Notes under the pieces: generated by a model | What the model saw: the letters and a program-made list of their open reading frames with translations, nothing else | Told to the model about the DNA's origin: nothing | The model's database searches: none | Program-made: the position numbers and the translations under genes | Part shown: piece after piece, positions 55,582 to 64,000 of the stretch | Layout of the letters: each line of letters starts with the position of its first letter | Position numbering within the stretch: position 1 is the stretch's first letter | Assembly: GCF_029265695.1 (NCBI RefSeq) | Contig: NZ_JAJUHW010000001.1 | Span: forward strand, 160,449-224,448 | Reading direction: 5' to 3' | From: Gracilinema caldarium | GTDB taxonomy: Bacteria; Spirochaetota; Spirochaetia; Treponematales; Breznakiellaceae | DNA length: 64,000 nt

Positions 55582-55594
55582 CGGTACTCACTGT

Positions 55595-55621
55595 AAATAT
55601 ATATCAGTTTGATATATATTT
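55595..55621. promoter_or_regulatory. 27-bp palindrome, probable operator
   Basis: Perfect 12-bp arms AAATATATATCA and TGATATATATTT with spacer GTT, lying between the UPF0164 gene (-) and the 1022-residue protein gene (+). A weak TTGATA (55609-55614) with TAGGAT 15 nt further on starts within its right arm, so a bound regulator could block one or both genes. Confidence 0.65.
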
Positions 55622-55679
55622 CTACTGTATAGGATAAAAGTAATAGCTCCGATAAGGTAGTAATGGGTAAACCTTGTAC

Positions 55680-58600
55680 ATGAAGCGGTTCTTAAAATTG
55701 AGATTCTCTCCCATTCTCCTTGTGGCGGCCATAATTTTAATGATGGTATATGGTCAGGGGAAGGTCTATGCCGGGGGGCAGAAGGAAGATCCCCTGGCAA
55801 CCGCAGATACCCTTATCGCAGAACGGAAATACAATGAAGCCATACTGCTTTTAACCCAATTTATTAAAAAGAATCCCGATCGGTTTGATGATGCCCAGCG
55901 AAGATTGCAAAGAATTGTAAAATTGAGGGAAGAATATAATGCGATTGCGGGGGATCTGCTCAATGTGCTGGTAACGGATCCAACAAACGATGAGCGGAAA
56001 CTGGCCATGATCCGCCAATTGGAAAGCCTCGAAGCAGCGCCAAACCGGGCAGCCCGGGAATTTATTCTTAAAACAAAGGAAACAGCCCTGTTTACCTATA
56101 ACCGTGCCCAATTCGAAAAAATTATGGCTGAAGGCAGGTCGCTCATAGACAAAGGGGACTATGTCGGTGCTGCCCGGCGTTATGCGGATGGTTTTTCATT
56201 GTATCAGGAAGAATTTTTTCAGGCTGGTTACGGTGAGATTATCGAAAATAATGTAAAACAGGGGCTAAAGACTATTCAGCAGAACCTTGGTACCTTTGGT
56301 ACACTCCTGCCGGAATTGCAAAAACGAATAGATACATTCATCAATCTGACAAATGCATTCGATTATAACAGTGATTTTGCACCCATCCTTGCAGCCTATG
56401 CTGAACTGGAACCGCTGCTGCTCCAATTCGCATCCATGCGCAATACCGCATCATCTGTCGGTCTTGGGTTCCAAGGTCAATTCCTCTTGCTGCAAAGCGC
56501 CGATGCAAATTTGGGAGATAGTTCATTTTTGCCCTTTGCATTCCGTTTTATTCTCGGCCGAAAAACTGAAATTCAGCCGGAAGGTATTGTGGGAGCTATG
56601 GATACCTTCTGGGTAAAGGGTGTCAATGCTTTGGAAACTGCGACGGTTCAAAAATTGGACACCATGTATACTGGATTTGAAAAAGTCTACCAAGCTAATC
56701 CTGTATCATTGCAAAGCCCTATGATAGAACAGCTGCGGCAATACAGCGATTTTGCCTTACGGCTCCTTTCTGTCTGGTCTTCTGTGGCCGTTAAGGAATT
56801 TCAGGACCAGGTGTCCGTCTATGGTAAAAGCATTGCAAAAAACAAAGTCCCTGTCTATCTTGCTGTTCAGGGCCTTTTGGAAAATACCGGGATCATGACA
56901 TCTTATTACAAGGCCCTTAAGGACTTACTGGATTTATCAGGACAGCAGAATTCAGTGTTTGATACTTGGCAGGCTGGACGCGCTTCGGATGACAATACCA
57001 TCGCTGGTCTTGCAAATCTGAGATTAGCCATTTTAGACCTTAAAAATTATGTAACAGCCAGCGAAACCGTTGCTGCATCAAGGTTAAAAACCTATGAAAA
57101 TTATGCGAACAACGCACTCTCAATAGAAACTGCGGTAGAACGCATCCAAAAATCAATAGAACATCTAGCGTATCTGACACAATTGATAAATAAGCAGGAG
57201 CTTACTCTTGCGTCTCAGCGATTTATTATTGAAAATACAGGAATTAACAATCGGCTTGCTGCCCGGGATGGGGCGTTCCAGAAAGCCTTTAGGCTTCTGC
57301 AGGGGGTACAGATAACACAGCAACAGGGCACTTCTTATTTGGCAAAATATCCAAAGGAAAGTCTTCCATTATTCACCGATCTGGATCGGCTTCTTGCCGC
57401 TGATATTCAAAAGGTCCGGACTGTTCTTTCAGCCTACAATACGGAGCCAGTACCGATACGGCAAGCGGAAGTAATTCAAGAACTCCAGCAGGAAACCGTT
57501 TTATTGTTAACAGCCCTCGAGGCCCTCCAGGGAAAAACAAAAACCAATATCGCCACGGCCCAGCAGCAAGTTGCGTTGGCCGAGACGTTAAGGCTGGAAG
57601 GAGACCGGCGTTTCCTGGAAGCCCAAGCGGCATTAAGGAATCTTAATTTTGATCTTGCTCGGCAGCGCCTGCAGCAGTCGGGGGAACGGTATGATGCGTC
57701 CCTGGCTGTCCAAGAAGCAGCGGATCTGCGAACCCTGCGGGATCAGCGGCTTCTTTCCCTTGCTGCGGAAATTTCCAAGACAGAAAATGAGACGGTGGTC
57801 CGGGATGTTCGCCGGCTTATTACGGAGGCGAAAAGGAGCTATTTTAATGGAGATTTTACCAAGGCTGAGGAAACACTGTTACAGGCCCAGAACCGCTGGA
57901 AGACCACCAATGTGGAAGATGAACCGGAAGTGGCCTATTGGCTTACCCTTGCCCGCAGTGCTCTTTCCATAAAGACCGGCCGGACCATTCCGGTAACCGC
58001 TCCGTTGTATCCAGAAATGAGCCAGCTTCTCAGCGCTGCCCAAAAAGCTTTTGAGACCGGCAAGGCGCTCCTGGCTGCAAAAAAAAGAACCGAAGCTCTT
58101 GAACAGTTTGCCCTAGCCCGCACAAAGATCCAGGAAGTGCGCATCCTCTTTCCCCTTAATCAGGACGCGGGGCTTTTGGAACTTCAGATTGATCAGCTTA
58201 TAGACCCTGCTGCTTTTTCTGCCAACTTTAGACAGCGACTGAGCGACGCTCAGGCTAAGCTCGCAGTCCAACCTCAGGAAGGGTATGCGGAACTTCAGGA
58301 CCTGTACACCATTAATCCTAATTATCCAGGAATCAAGACTATCATCGAAAAAGCCGAAATACAGCTCGGGCTCAGGCTGCCGCCACCGGATCCTAAGGCG
58401 ATAGCCCGTTCCAATGAACTGACTGCGGCTGCCCGGCGCATTATCGATGCAAATACCCGAAGCCAGTTTCCGGTGGCTCTTGCGCAGCTCAATGAAGCTC
58501 TTAAGCTGAACCCCAACAATGAGCAGGCTATTGCACTCAAGGACCGGATACAAACCGATGTGGGCGGCCAGGCAACGGTGGTGCTCTCCAGCGCTGCAGA

Positions 58601-58748
58601 ACGGGAATACCAGAGGGCTGTCCAGGAATTGCAGAACGGCAATACCATTGTGGCCCTTGCAATCGTTGAACAACTGTTGCAGGATCCAAAGAATAGAAAC
58701 TCCACCAAACTGGTAGAACTGCAAAAAAGGATTCAGTCGAGGCTATGA
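55680..58748 (+). CDS. Large exported coiled-coil/TPR protein, probable partner of the SpoIIE receptor
   Basis: 1022 residues from the ATG at 55680 (an in-frame TTG two codons upstream is the alternative). A signal peptide (about 10-33) is followed by a helical body with TPR-like repeats near both ends (ADTLIAERKYNEAILLLTQ, ARRYADGFSLYQEE, and FPVALAQLNEALKLNPNNEQ). No enzymatic motif. Translation overlaps the next gene by 4 nt (ATGA), so the protein and the SpoIIE-type receptor are made together. No good SD at the start. Function unknown; a periplasmic scaffold or ligand-presenting partner is plausible. Confidence 0.8.
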   Translation: MKRFLKLRFSPILLVAAIILMMVYGQGKVYAGGQKEDPLATADTLIAERKYNEAILLLTQFIKKNPDRFDDAQRRLQRIVKLREEYNAIAGDLLNVLVTDPTNDERKLAMIRQLESLEAAPNRAAREFILKTKETALFTYNRAQFEKIMAEGRSLIDKGDYVGAARRYADGFSLYQEEFFQAGYGEIIENNVKQGLKTIQQNLGTFGTLLPELQKRIDTFINLTNAFDYNSDFAPILAAYAELEPLLLQFASMRNTASSVGLGFQGQFLLLQSADANLGDSSFLPFAFRFILGRKTEIQPEGIVGAMDTFWVKGVNALETATVQKLDTMYTGFEKVYQANPVSLQSPMIEQLRQYSDFALRLLSVWSSVAVKEFQDQVSVYGKSIAKNKVPVYLAVQGLLENTGIMTSYYKALKDLLDLSGQQNSVFDTWQAGRASDDNTIAGLANLRLAILDLKNYVTASETVAASRLKTYENYANNALSIETAVERIQKSIEHLAYLTQLINKQELTLASQRFIIENTGINNRLAARDGAFQKAFRLLQGVQITQQQGTSYLAKYPKESLPLFTDLDRLLAADIQKVRTVLSAYNTEPVPIRQAEVIQELQQETVLLLTALEALQGKTKTNIATAQQQVALAETLRLEGDRRFLEAQAALRNLNFDLARQRLQQSGERYDASLAVQEAADLRTLRDQRLLSLAAEISKTENETVVRDVRRLITEAKRSYFNGDFTKAEETLLQAQNRWKTTNVEDEPEVAYWLTLARSALSIKTGRTIPVTAPLYPEMSQLLSAAQKAFETGKALLAAKKRTEALEQFALARTKIQEVRILFPLNQDAGLLELQIDQLIDPAAFSANFRQRLSDAQAKLAVQPQEGYAELQDLYTINPNYPGIKTIIEKAEIQLGLRLPPPDPKAIARSNELTAAARRIIDANTRSQFPVALAQLNEALKLNPNNEQAIALKDRIQTDVGGQATVVLSSAAEREYQRAVQELQNGNTIVALAIVEQLLQDPKNRNSTKLVELQKRIQSRL

Positions 58749-61700
58749 AAAAACATCCGGGGCCTTATCAACTTTTGCTCGTTGGTCTTTTATTCCTCTT
58801 TACTATCCCGTTTACGGATGCCCAGGATGTCTTTTATTGGGAAAATCCCATAATCTTTAGCCCCGGTCCTGCGAAGTTCCCGGTCACTTCGTCTAATGGA
58901 AAACTTTCTCTATTGCTTTGGCAGGAATCCACCGCATCCGCTATCAGCCTGTCAATGGCAATTAAAACTGCGGATGGGCCATGGTCCGTGAAGCGTGCGA
59001 TAGCTGGTCCTTATCCGTATTCAGGTACCGAACCGCCCATTGCTTCAGCCGTGGTGGATGCCAGGGGCCGTATTCTAATTGCCGTCGGGCTTATATCCGG
59101 TGAAACGGAAATTTTGTTATCCGAAGATAAGGGGGAAAGTTTTTCATCCTATCGACTCAAAGGAGATATAAATTCTTCTCTCGCGCCCCGTATTGTTGCC
59201 CGGGCCGATGGGGGGTACTTGCTTTTTATCACCCGGGGACAGGAACAAAGTCTCTCCCTCTTTTACGCCCGGTCTGACAATGGCCGGGATTGGACTGACT
59301 TTACTCCCTTTGTTACCGATCAGCGCCTCAAGCTGACCTTTTTACCCAGCCATACCAGTCTTGGTTCTGTGGATTATGTTGTCTTTCAGGCCCTTACCGG
59401 AGAAATTCGGCCTACTTTCCAGCTCTTTATGGTGACCAGTTCCGATGGGGGCCGCACCTGGTCTGCCCCCCGGCAGATTACCAATTTTATTGATCCCTAT
59501 GTGACAAGCCGACGGGAACCAGAAAATTTCGATAACCAACGGCCTTTTATCCTTGGATCTGGCAACAGTCTCTTTCTTGCATGGGAACGGCGGACTACGA
59601 ACGGAAATCCCCAGATTTATGGTTTGGAATTAAAACCGGACGGTCAAATTATCGGAGAGGCGGAACAAATAAGCCCACGGGGCGTGTATGCAAATAATCC
59701 GGTGGTTCTAAATATCAAGGGCCGCTGGACCCTTTTCTGGTTTGATAACCGACGAGGTCAAAATCGTGTCTATATGGCACAGAAAAGGGGTTTGGACTGG
59801 GAAGACACAGACCTTTCAGTTACAAGCGGGGATGCTACCTTTTGCAGGCCCATATACGATGACTCTGGTTTGTATGCCTTCTGGCAGACCCAGAGGGCAT
59901 CTCAAAACAGACTAGTCCTTCTTGCGCCGGACACAAGCGTTGCAAAACCCATACTGAGACCAAATAATTTTCAGGATGGAGTACGGCTGCGAACCGATCG
60001 GATTCAGATCTCCTGGTCTGCGCCAGAAGATTCTTCCGGTATTTTGGGGTATTCCTATATCTGGACTAGGGATCCCCGCGAAATACCTCCTAAAACTGTT
60101 AAACTCTATGCGGGTACTACACGACTAGAACAGGTAGCCTCTGAGGATGGTCCCTGGTACTTTTCTCTTCGAGCCCAGGACTTTGCCGGCAACTGGTCCG
60201 AGCCCAGCACTGTCTCTTTTGTGAGGGACACCACACCTCCTCCGGCGGCCAGTATTATAAGCCCAGATCTTGATGCTGAGGGGTATCTGTTATCTAACAC
60301 CTTTACCATTTCTTGGAATGCCCCTCCGGCTTCGGATGTGGCAGGTTATACCTGGAATCTGGAATATTTAGGCCCCCTCGATCTATTCGGCAAGCTTTCC
60401 TTAGCGGATTTCGCTGCCCGTCTTAGTGCATCATTCCCTACAGTGACCACTCCTTTGCGATTTATGGGAACCGATACCCAAGCGTCCTTTACAAACCAGG
60501 ATAACGGAATATGGCGCTTTACCCTTGCGGTAGTAGATAGGGTTGGCAATATAAGTCAGCCAACGGTGTATTATTTCAGGACAAACAAATATATACCCTA
60601 CACCATAGTCCGTTATGTGGACACAAAAACCGATGAACAGGGAAAGCTTCTCATACGGATTCTGGGCCGGGGATATTTAGAAGGTGGAAAAATTACTGCC
60701 CTCTACATCGACCGTGATGGAGTGCCTCCCTATGACCGGGAGTTCCAATTGGAGAAAAGGGATTACCAGATCATTTCAGACCGGGAAATTGGAGGCATCC
60801 GCCTTGAGGATCTGGATGCGGGCCAGTACCGCATTATCCTTGTTCATTCAGGTCGGGGTCTCTATAGAACCGGCCCCATTCTCAAGGTTGATGAGATGGG
60901 AACCATCAAATTCGGCGATTTTTCCAGAGTATGGCAGCCCTCATGGTCAAAACCAGCTAAGCGGTCTTTCTCGGTGGATGTGGCCATGCTGGGAGTTTTC
61001 GCCATTCTCCTATTTGCATTGCTTGGATTCTTTATCGCAATCAGGGGTATTGGCAGTGTGCTTACCGAAACCGCCATGCTCAGGCTCGATGCAGCTGCCC
61101 TAATTACAGGAGTGCCTATGACAGCGGAAAAACAAAAAAAGATAACAAGGATTAAGCGTCGAGGTGTTGGCCTTGGTATTAAACTGGCAATATTCACCAT
61201 TTTCCTTGTTAGTATGGTTGTTCTTATGGTTTCGGTGCCCCTCACCCTCATGATGACCCGCACCCAAGAAGCAACCTTGCTGCAGGGCCTTCGGGATCGG
61301 TCAAAGGTATTATTGGAAAGTCTTGCCTCCGGAGCTCGGGCATATTTGCCTGCCCAAAACCTCTTGGAGCTGGGATTCCTTCCAGCCCAGACATCTGCGG
61401 TGCCAGAAGCTACCTATGCCACGATTACCGGTTTTGGATCAAAGGCAACCATTTTCTCAGACCATGTCTGGGCAACCAACGATCCAGATATTCAGAAAAA
61501 AATAGATACCGCTGAGTTCCAGCCCGGTATTTCCCGATTGCAGGACCCCATAAGTCCAAATATTGCTGCAATCGCAAAAGAACTTGATGACCGTGCCCGA
61601 TCTGAGGTGGGGGATATATCCAAAACTATCGCTGACTTGACCCGCGAAGCCCTGATCCTGGCCCTGAAAACCGATGCGGAAAGTGTACGCCGGCGGGATG

Positions 61701-63307
61701 ACATTCAGCTTACCACGAGAAACCTGGAAGCCCGGTTAAATGAGAAGTTGACCCAACTGGCATCCAATATTGGTTCCGAACCGGCTTTCCTAACGGACAA
61801 ACTACCGCCAAGGGAAAATTCTCGCTATATTTTCTACAAACCTGTTCTATATCGCCAAGGATCGGACGATATTTACTTCCGCGGTCTGGTACGGCTCGAA
61901 GTTACCATCGATTCAATTTATGCCCAGGTGGATGCGGGCCGACAGGCCTTGATACAGGTGACGGCCCTAATCGCCCTTATAGCTTTGGTGATCGGTGTAA
62001 TCGGCGCTATTCTCGTGTCGGTTTATATAGTAAGCCCCATCCTAAAGCTCGTGGAACACGTAAAAAAAATAAAGGATACGGAGGACAAATCAACCCTCGA
62101 GGGGCATGAAATAACGATAAAGTCCAAAGATGAAATTGCTGTCCTTGGGGAAACTATCAACGATATGACCCATGGACTCGTAAAGGCCGCACTTGCTTCC
62201 AAGGATCTTACCATCGGTAAGGAGGTGCAGAAAAAGTTCATCCCCCTGGAAACCGATGCATCGGGAAACAAGCTGACCACCGGCCATCTGGATGCGGCTT
62301 ATGCAGAGTTTTTTGGATACTACGAAGGGGCTAAAGGCGTATCAGGCGACTATTTTGATTACATCAATTTGGATAACCGCTATTTTGCGGTGATTAAGTG
62401 TGACGTGGCAGGAAAGGGGGTTCCCGCAGCCCTCATCATGGTTCAGGTGGCTACCCTTTTCTTAAACAGTTTCCAGCATTGGAAACCCAATTCTGAGGGC
62501 CTCAGAATAGAGCGGGTCGTCTATGAAATTAATGAGCTCCTTGAAAAATTAAAGTTTAAGGGCCGATTCGCCGCCTTTACCCTCTGTCTTTTCGATTCCC
62601 AGACTGGCCTTGTACGGTTCTGTAACGCAGGTGACAATATTGTTCATTGGTTTGATGCCTCCCAGGGCAGCCTCCAGACCCTCACCTTGCCCCCTTCTCC
62701 CGCGGCCGGCGTTCTGGATAATGACCTTATCGATATGAAAGGGGGCTACAAAGTACAAACCCTGCAGCTTGATCCCGGCGATGTGCTGTTCCTTTATACT
62801 GACGGTATTGAGGAGGCTAAACGGAGTTTCAGAAACAGTGCCTATGAAGTAATAGCTTGCACGGAAGGTGAGACCGGAACCCCCCATGAAAACCATGTGG
62901 CGGGCCAGACCGATGAAGAACTGGGCTATGATCGTGTTTCCGGAATAATCAACGCTGTGTTCAATAGAAACAAATTCATTCTTACCAAATTCCATAATCC
63001 CGACCCGGACAAAGACCTTGTCTTTGATTTTACCAACTGTCAGGGTACCATAACTGAAGCCGTCATGGCCCTCGTATCGGTTGAAAAAATATTCCGGCTC
63101 TATAAAGACCCGGCAGTTCGCCCCGATGAGCGAGTATTAGTGGATAAAAAGGTTGATGAATTCCTTCAGGCGCATTTTGTACAGTACAGTAGTTATGTGC
63201 CGCAAAAAATGGAAAATGCACAGCAAAAAGAGTACATTTACTATATGGGAATTCGTGAGGATGAACAGTACGATGACCTCACGATTCTTGGTATCAAAAG
63301 AAAATAG
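58745..63307 (+). CDS. SpoIIE-type PP2C phosphatase receptor with beta-propeller sensor
   Basis: 1520 residues. Signal peptide (1-26); a beta-propeller region with sialidase-like Asp-box motifs (SSDGGRTW) to about 400; Ig/FN3-like domains at about 410-620; a membrane segment near 744-767; a second near 812-835; a periplasmic segment about 840-1060; a third membrane segment near 1067-1092; a HAMP linker; and a SpoIIE/PP2C phosphatase domain from about 1190 to the end, with SGDYFDY, CDVAGKGVPAAL, YTDGIEEAKR and YDDLTILGIK supplying metal-binding Asp residues. It likely dephosphorylates an anti-anti-sigma factor or similar target in response to an extracellular signal. No anti-sigma gene is adjacent. 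Confidence 0.92.
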   Translation: MKKHPGPYQLLLVGLLFLFTIPFTDAQDVFYWENPIIFSPGPAKFPVTSSNGKLSLLLWQESTASAISLSMAIKTADGPWSVKRAIAGPYPYSGTEPPIASAVVDARGRILIAVGLISGETEILLSEDKGESFSSYRLKGDINSSLAPRIVARADGGYLLFITRGQEQSLSLFYARSDNGRDWTDFTPFVTDQRLKLTFLPSHTSLGSVDYVVFQALTGEIRPTFQLFMVTSSDGGRTWSAPRQITNFIDPYVTSRREPENFDNQRPFILGSGNSLFLAWERRTTNGNPQIYGLELKPDGQIIGEAEQISPRGVYANNPVVLNIKGRWTLFWFDNRRGQNRVYMAQKRGLDWEDTDLSVTSGDATFCRPIYDDSGLYAFWQTQRASQNRLVLLAPDTSVAKPILRPNNFQDGVRLRTDRIQISWSAPEDSSGILGYSYIWTRDPREIPPKTVKLYAGTTRLEQVASEDGPWYFSLRAQDFAGNWSEPSTVSFVRDTTPPPAASIISPDLDAEGYLLSNTFTISWNAPPASDVAGYTWNLEYLGPLDLFGKLSLADFAARLSASFPTVTTPLRFMGTDTQASFTNQDNGIWRFTLAVVDRVGNISQPTVYYFRTNKYIPYTIVRYVDTKTDEQGKLLIRILGRGYLEGGKITALYIDRDGVPPYDREFQLEKRDYQIISDREIGGIRLEDLDAGQYRIILVHSGRGLYRTGPILKVDEMGTIKFGDFSRVWQPSWSKPAKRSFSVDVAMLGVFAILLFALLGFFIAIRGIGSVLTETAMLRLDAAALITGVPMTAEKQKKITRIKRRGVGLGIKLAIFTIFLVSMVVLMVSVPLTLMMTRTQEATLLQGLRDRSKVLLESLASGARAYLPAQNLLELGFLPAQTSAVPEATYATITGFGSKATIFSDHVWATNDPDIQKKIDTAEFQPGISRLQDPISPNIAAIAKELDDRARSEVGDISKTIADLTREALILALKTDAESVRRRDDIQLTTRNLEARLNEKLTQLASNIGSEPAFLTDKLPPRENSRYIFYKPVLYRQGSDDIYFRGLVRLEVTIDSIYAQVDAGRQALIQVTALIALIALVIGVIGAILVSVYIVSPILKLVEHVKKIKDTEDKSTLEGHEITIKSKDEIAVLGETINDMTHGLVKAALASKDLTIGKEVQKKFIPLETDASGNKLTTGHLDAAYAEFFGYYEGAKGVSGDYFDYINLDNRYFAVIKCDVAGKGVPAALIMVQVATLFLNSFQHWKPNSEGLRIERVVYEINELLEKLKFKGRFAAFTLCLFDSQTGLVRFCNAGDNIVHWFDASQGSLQTLTLPPSPAAGVLDNDLIDMKGGYKVQTLQLDPGDVLFLYTDGIEEAKRSFRNSAYEVIACTEGETGTPHENHVAGQTDEELGYDRVSGIINAVFNRNKFILTKFHNPDPDKDLVFDFTNCQGTITEAVMALVSVEKIFRLYKDPAVRPDERVLVDKKVDEFLQAHFVQYSSYVPQKMENAQQKEYIYYMGIREDEQYDDLTILGIKRK

Positions 63308-63317
63308 GGAGCCGGTT

Positions 63318-63626
63318 ATGACATTTGGTGAAAAAATGAAAGATTTTTTAGAAAAAGGCTTAGAGACTTCCCGGGATATTATGGCAAAAGCAGGAGCTAA
63401 AGCGCAGGATCTGGGAGAAAAAGGGGTATTAAAGCTTGAGATTGCACAGCTTCAAGGACAGGCCCAGAAATTACTTGCCCGTCTTGGAACAGAAGTATAT
63501 ACCGCCTTTTCTGAAAAAAATGCCGAAACTGTTTCTGTATCTGATTCAGAAATAGCTGCCCTGGTAGCACAAATTACAGAGATTAAAAAATCTATTGAAA
63601 AACGTGAAAAAGAGCTAAAAAGTTAA
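63318..63626 (+). CDS. Small coiled-coil protein of unknown function
   Basis: 102 residues from the ATG at 63318 with GGGAG upstream; a longer frame from 63153 overlaps the receptor gene and is rejected. No signal peptide. A Lys/Glu/Ala-rich, strongly helical sequence; an ending such as ALVAQITEIKKSIEKREKEL points to a coiled coil. It follows the phosphatase receptor after 10 nt and is probably cotranscribed, but no partner is identifiable. Confidence 0.7.
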   Translation: MTFGEKMKDFLEKGLETSRDIMAKAGAKAQDLGEKGVLKLEIAQLQGQAQKLLARLGTEVYTAFSEKNAETVSVSDSEIAALVAQITEIKKSIEKREKELKS

Positions 63627-63634
63627 AAAAACAC

Positions 63635-63663
63635 TTGCATTAAATTAAAAGTGGTGCTATCAT
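63635..63663 (+). promoter_or_regulatory. Strong promoter-like site after the receptor operon
   Basis: TTGCAT (63635-63640), 17-nt spacer, TATCAT (63658-63663). No protein gene follows; transcripts would run into the 63.67-63.87 kb stretch and the second promoter. Confidence 0.6.
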
Positions 63664-63886
63664 CTTTTTCACGCTCCACGAACTTCTGTGGTGCATGCGT
63701 CTGGTCTGTTGCGTTGCCATACATTTCTGTTGGTAATTTTCAACTGCAGAGCGTAAACTTCTATATGTTTTCTTCACTTCGGTTGCGGAGTGTTGGAAGC
63801 TTGGTTTTTATTGCGATTTGATCTAGCTTAGTATCCGCCTTAAAAAAGCGGCGTGTAGAAAAAAAGAAAAAAAAGCAGAAAGCTGC
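63664..63886 (+). other. Non-coding stretch between two promoter-like sites
   Basis: No convincing ORF; the only early ATG (63693) gives a 13-codon frame without SD. A 6-bp stem-loop (CACTTC with GGAGTG, about 63777-63794) and CCGC/GCGG (63836-63852) are visible. Could be an RNA leader or a small RNA; nothing identifies it. Confidence 0.35.
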
Positions 63887-63916
63887 TTGACAAAGAAAAG
63901 CGAGATATGATAGATT
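63887..63916 (+). promoter_or_regulatory. Second strong promoter-like site, extended -10
   Basis: Perfect TTGACA (63887-63892), 18-nt spacer, TAGATT (63911-63916) with TG one base upstream (63908-63909). Predicted start near 63923, at the 5' arm of the first hairpin of the structured RNA. Confidence 0.6.
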
Positions 63917-63920
63917 CGCG

Positions 63921-64000
63921 CCTGTCGCCGCGAGGCAGACAGGGAGCTGGCATGAAAGTTGCTAGCGAATAGTGGTGCGGAGCTGCAACGGATGGTTGTA
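63921..64000 (+). ncRNA. 5' part of an unidentified structured RNA or leader (cut by window end)
   Basis: CCTGTC-GCC (63921-63929) pairs with GGC-A-GACAGG (63934-63943) around a GCGA loop, a GNRA-type tetraloop, one bulged A. A second stem, GTTGC-T-AGC (63958-63966) with GCT-GCAAC (63982-63989), follows. No ORF or known motif (no RNase P, tmRNA, SRP or 16S start recognised). It may be an rRNA operon leader or a novel small RNA; the 3' end lies outside. Confidence 0.45.

Noticed and set aside
63693..63734. Thirteen-codon ORF (MRLVCCVAIHFCW) as a leader peptide
   Set aside because: No SD and no downstream gene within the window that it could control; chance frames of this size are common.
63921..64000. 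RNase P RNA, tmRNA or a tRNA
   Set aside because: None of the conserved core sequences (such as the RNase P GGAAAGTCC segment or a tRNA arm set) is present in the visible part.

Overview
The window reads as one contiguous, gene-dense piece of chromosome from an anaerobic spirochete of the Treponema / Spirochaeta caldaria type. The evidence is gene content: a V-type rather than F-type ATPase operon, a rubrerythrin / desulfoferrodoxin / rubredoxin oxygen-defence cassette, a UPF0164 outer-membrane protein, a PUR-domain protein resembling Borrelia BpuR, an HTH-EIIA fusion, a GH57 branching enzyme beside a DUF4912 protein, and many signal-peptide or lipoprotein genes of treponemal style. Genus-level placement is inference. 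No insertion sequence, prophage, CRISPR array or obvious foreign island is seen.

Layout. 1-7.5 kb: 3' part of sppA, then a leftward set of exported proteins (unknown protein, LysM lytic transglycosylase, TPR lipoprotein) divergent from a membrane protein and a TPR lipoprotein. 7.6-9.1 kb: rubrerythrin, desulfoferrodoxin, rubredoxin and a small unknown gene. 9.2-13.5 kb: yajC-secD-secF and ispH. 13.6-16.8 kb: valS and a small HD alarmone hydrolase. 17-20.6 kb: gap, pgk, tpiA, secG. 20.6-30.1 kb: a PTS EIIA gene, the V-ATPase operon (coiled-coil subunit, C/d, I, K, F, E, A, B, D) and a UspA gene. 30.1-33.7 kb: flavodoxin-like protein, J-domain protein, map and an HtrA protease. 33.8-40.4 kb: a phosphoribosyltransferase, three exported unknowns and rnhB. 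40.5-47.5 kb: leftward PUR protein and phosphohexomutase, divergent mnmA, a leftward operon (beta-propeller, catalytically dead LytM, methyltransferase), divergent cdd. 47.6-54.3 kb: HTH-EIIA fusion, TK1-like kinase, transglutaminase-like protein, rluA-type gene, nucleotidyltransferase, DUF4912 protein and GH57 enzyme. 54.3-63.6 kb: UPF0164 protein divergent from a 1022-residue exported protein and a 1520-residue SpoIIE-phosphatase receptor, then a small coiled-coil protein. 63.6-64 kb: no protein gene, two promoter-like sites and the 5' end of an apparently structured RNA.

The genes are mostly housekeeping: energy (glycolysis, V-ATPase), protein export (Sec, SppA, HtrA), translation (ValS, MnmA, Map, RluA) and envelope. 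The less ordinary signals are regulatory. Several divergent pairs carry promoters whose -35 or -10 boxes overlap and whose start codons lie 6-9 nt from the -10 with no Shine-Dalgarno (SD) sequence, suggesting leaderless mRNAs. Some hairpin terminators overlap the next gene's promoter or sit directly before its start. There is a four-copy 12-bp repeat upstream of mnmA and a perfect 12-3-12 palindrome between the UPF0164 gene and the receptor operon. All promoter and hairpin calls were made by eye; no folding or database search was run.
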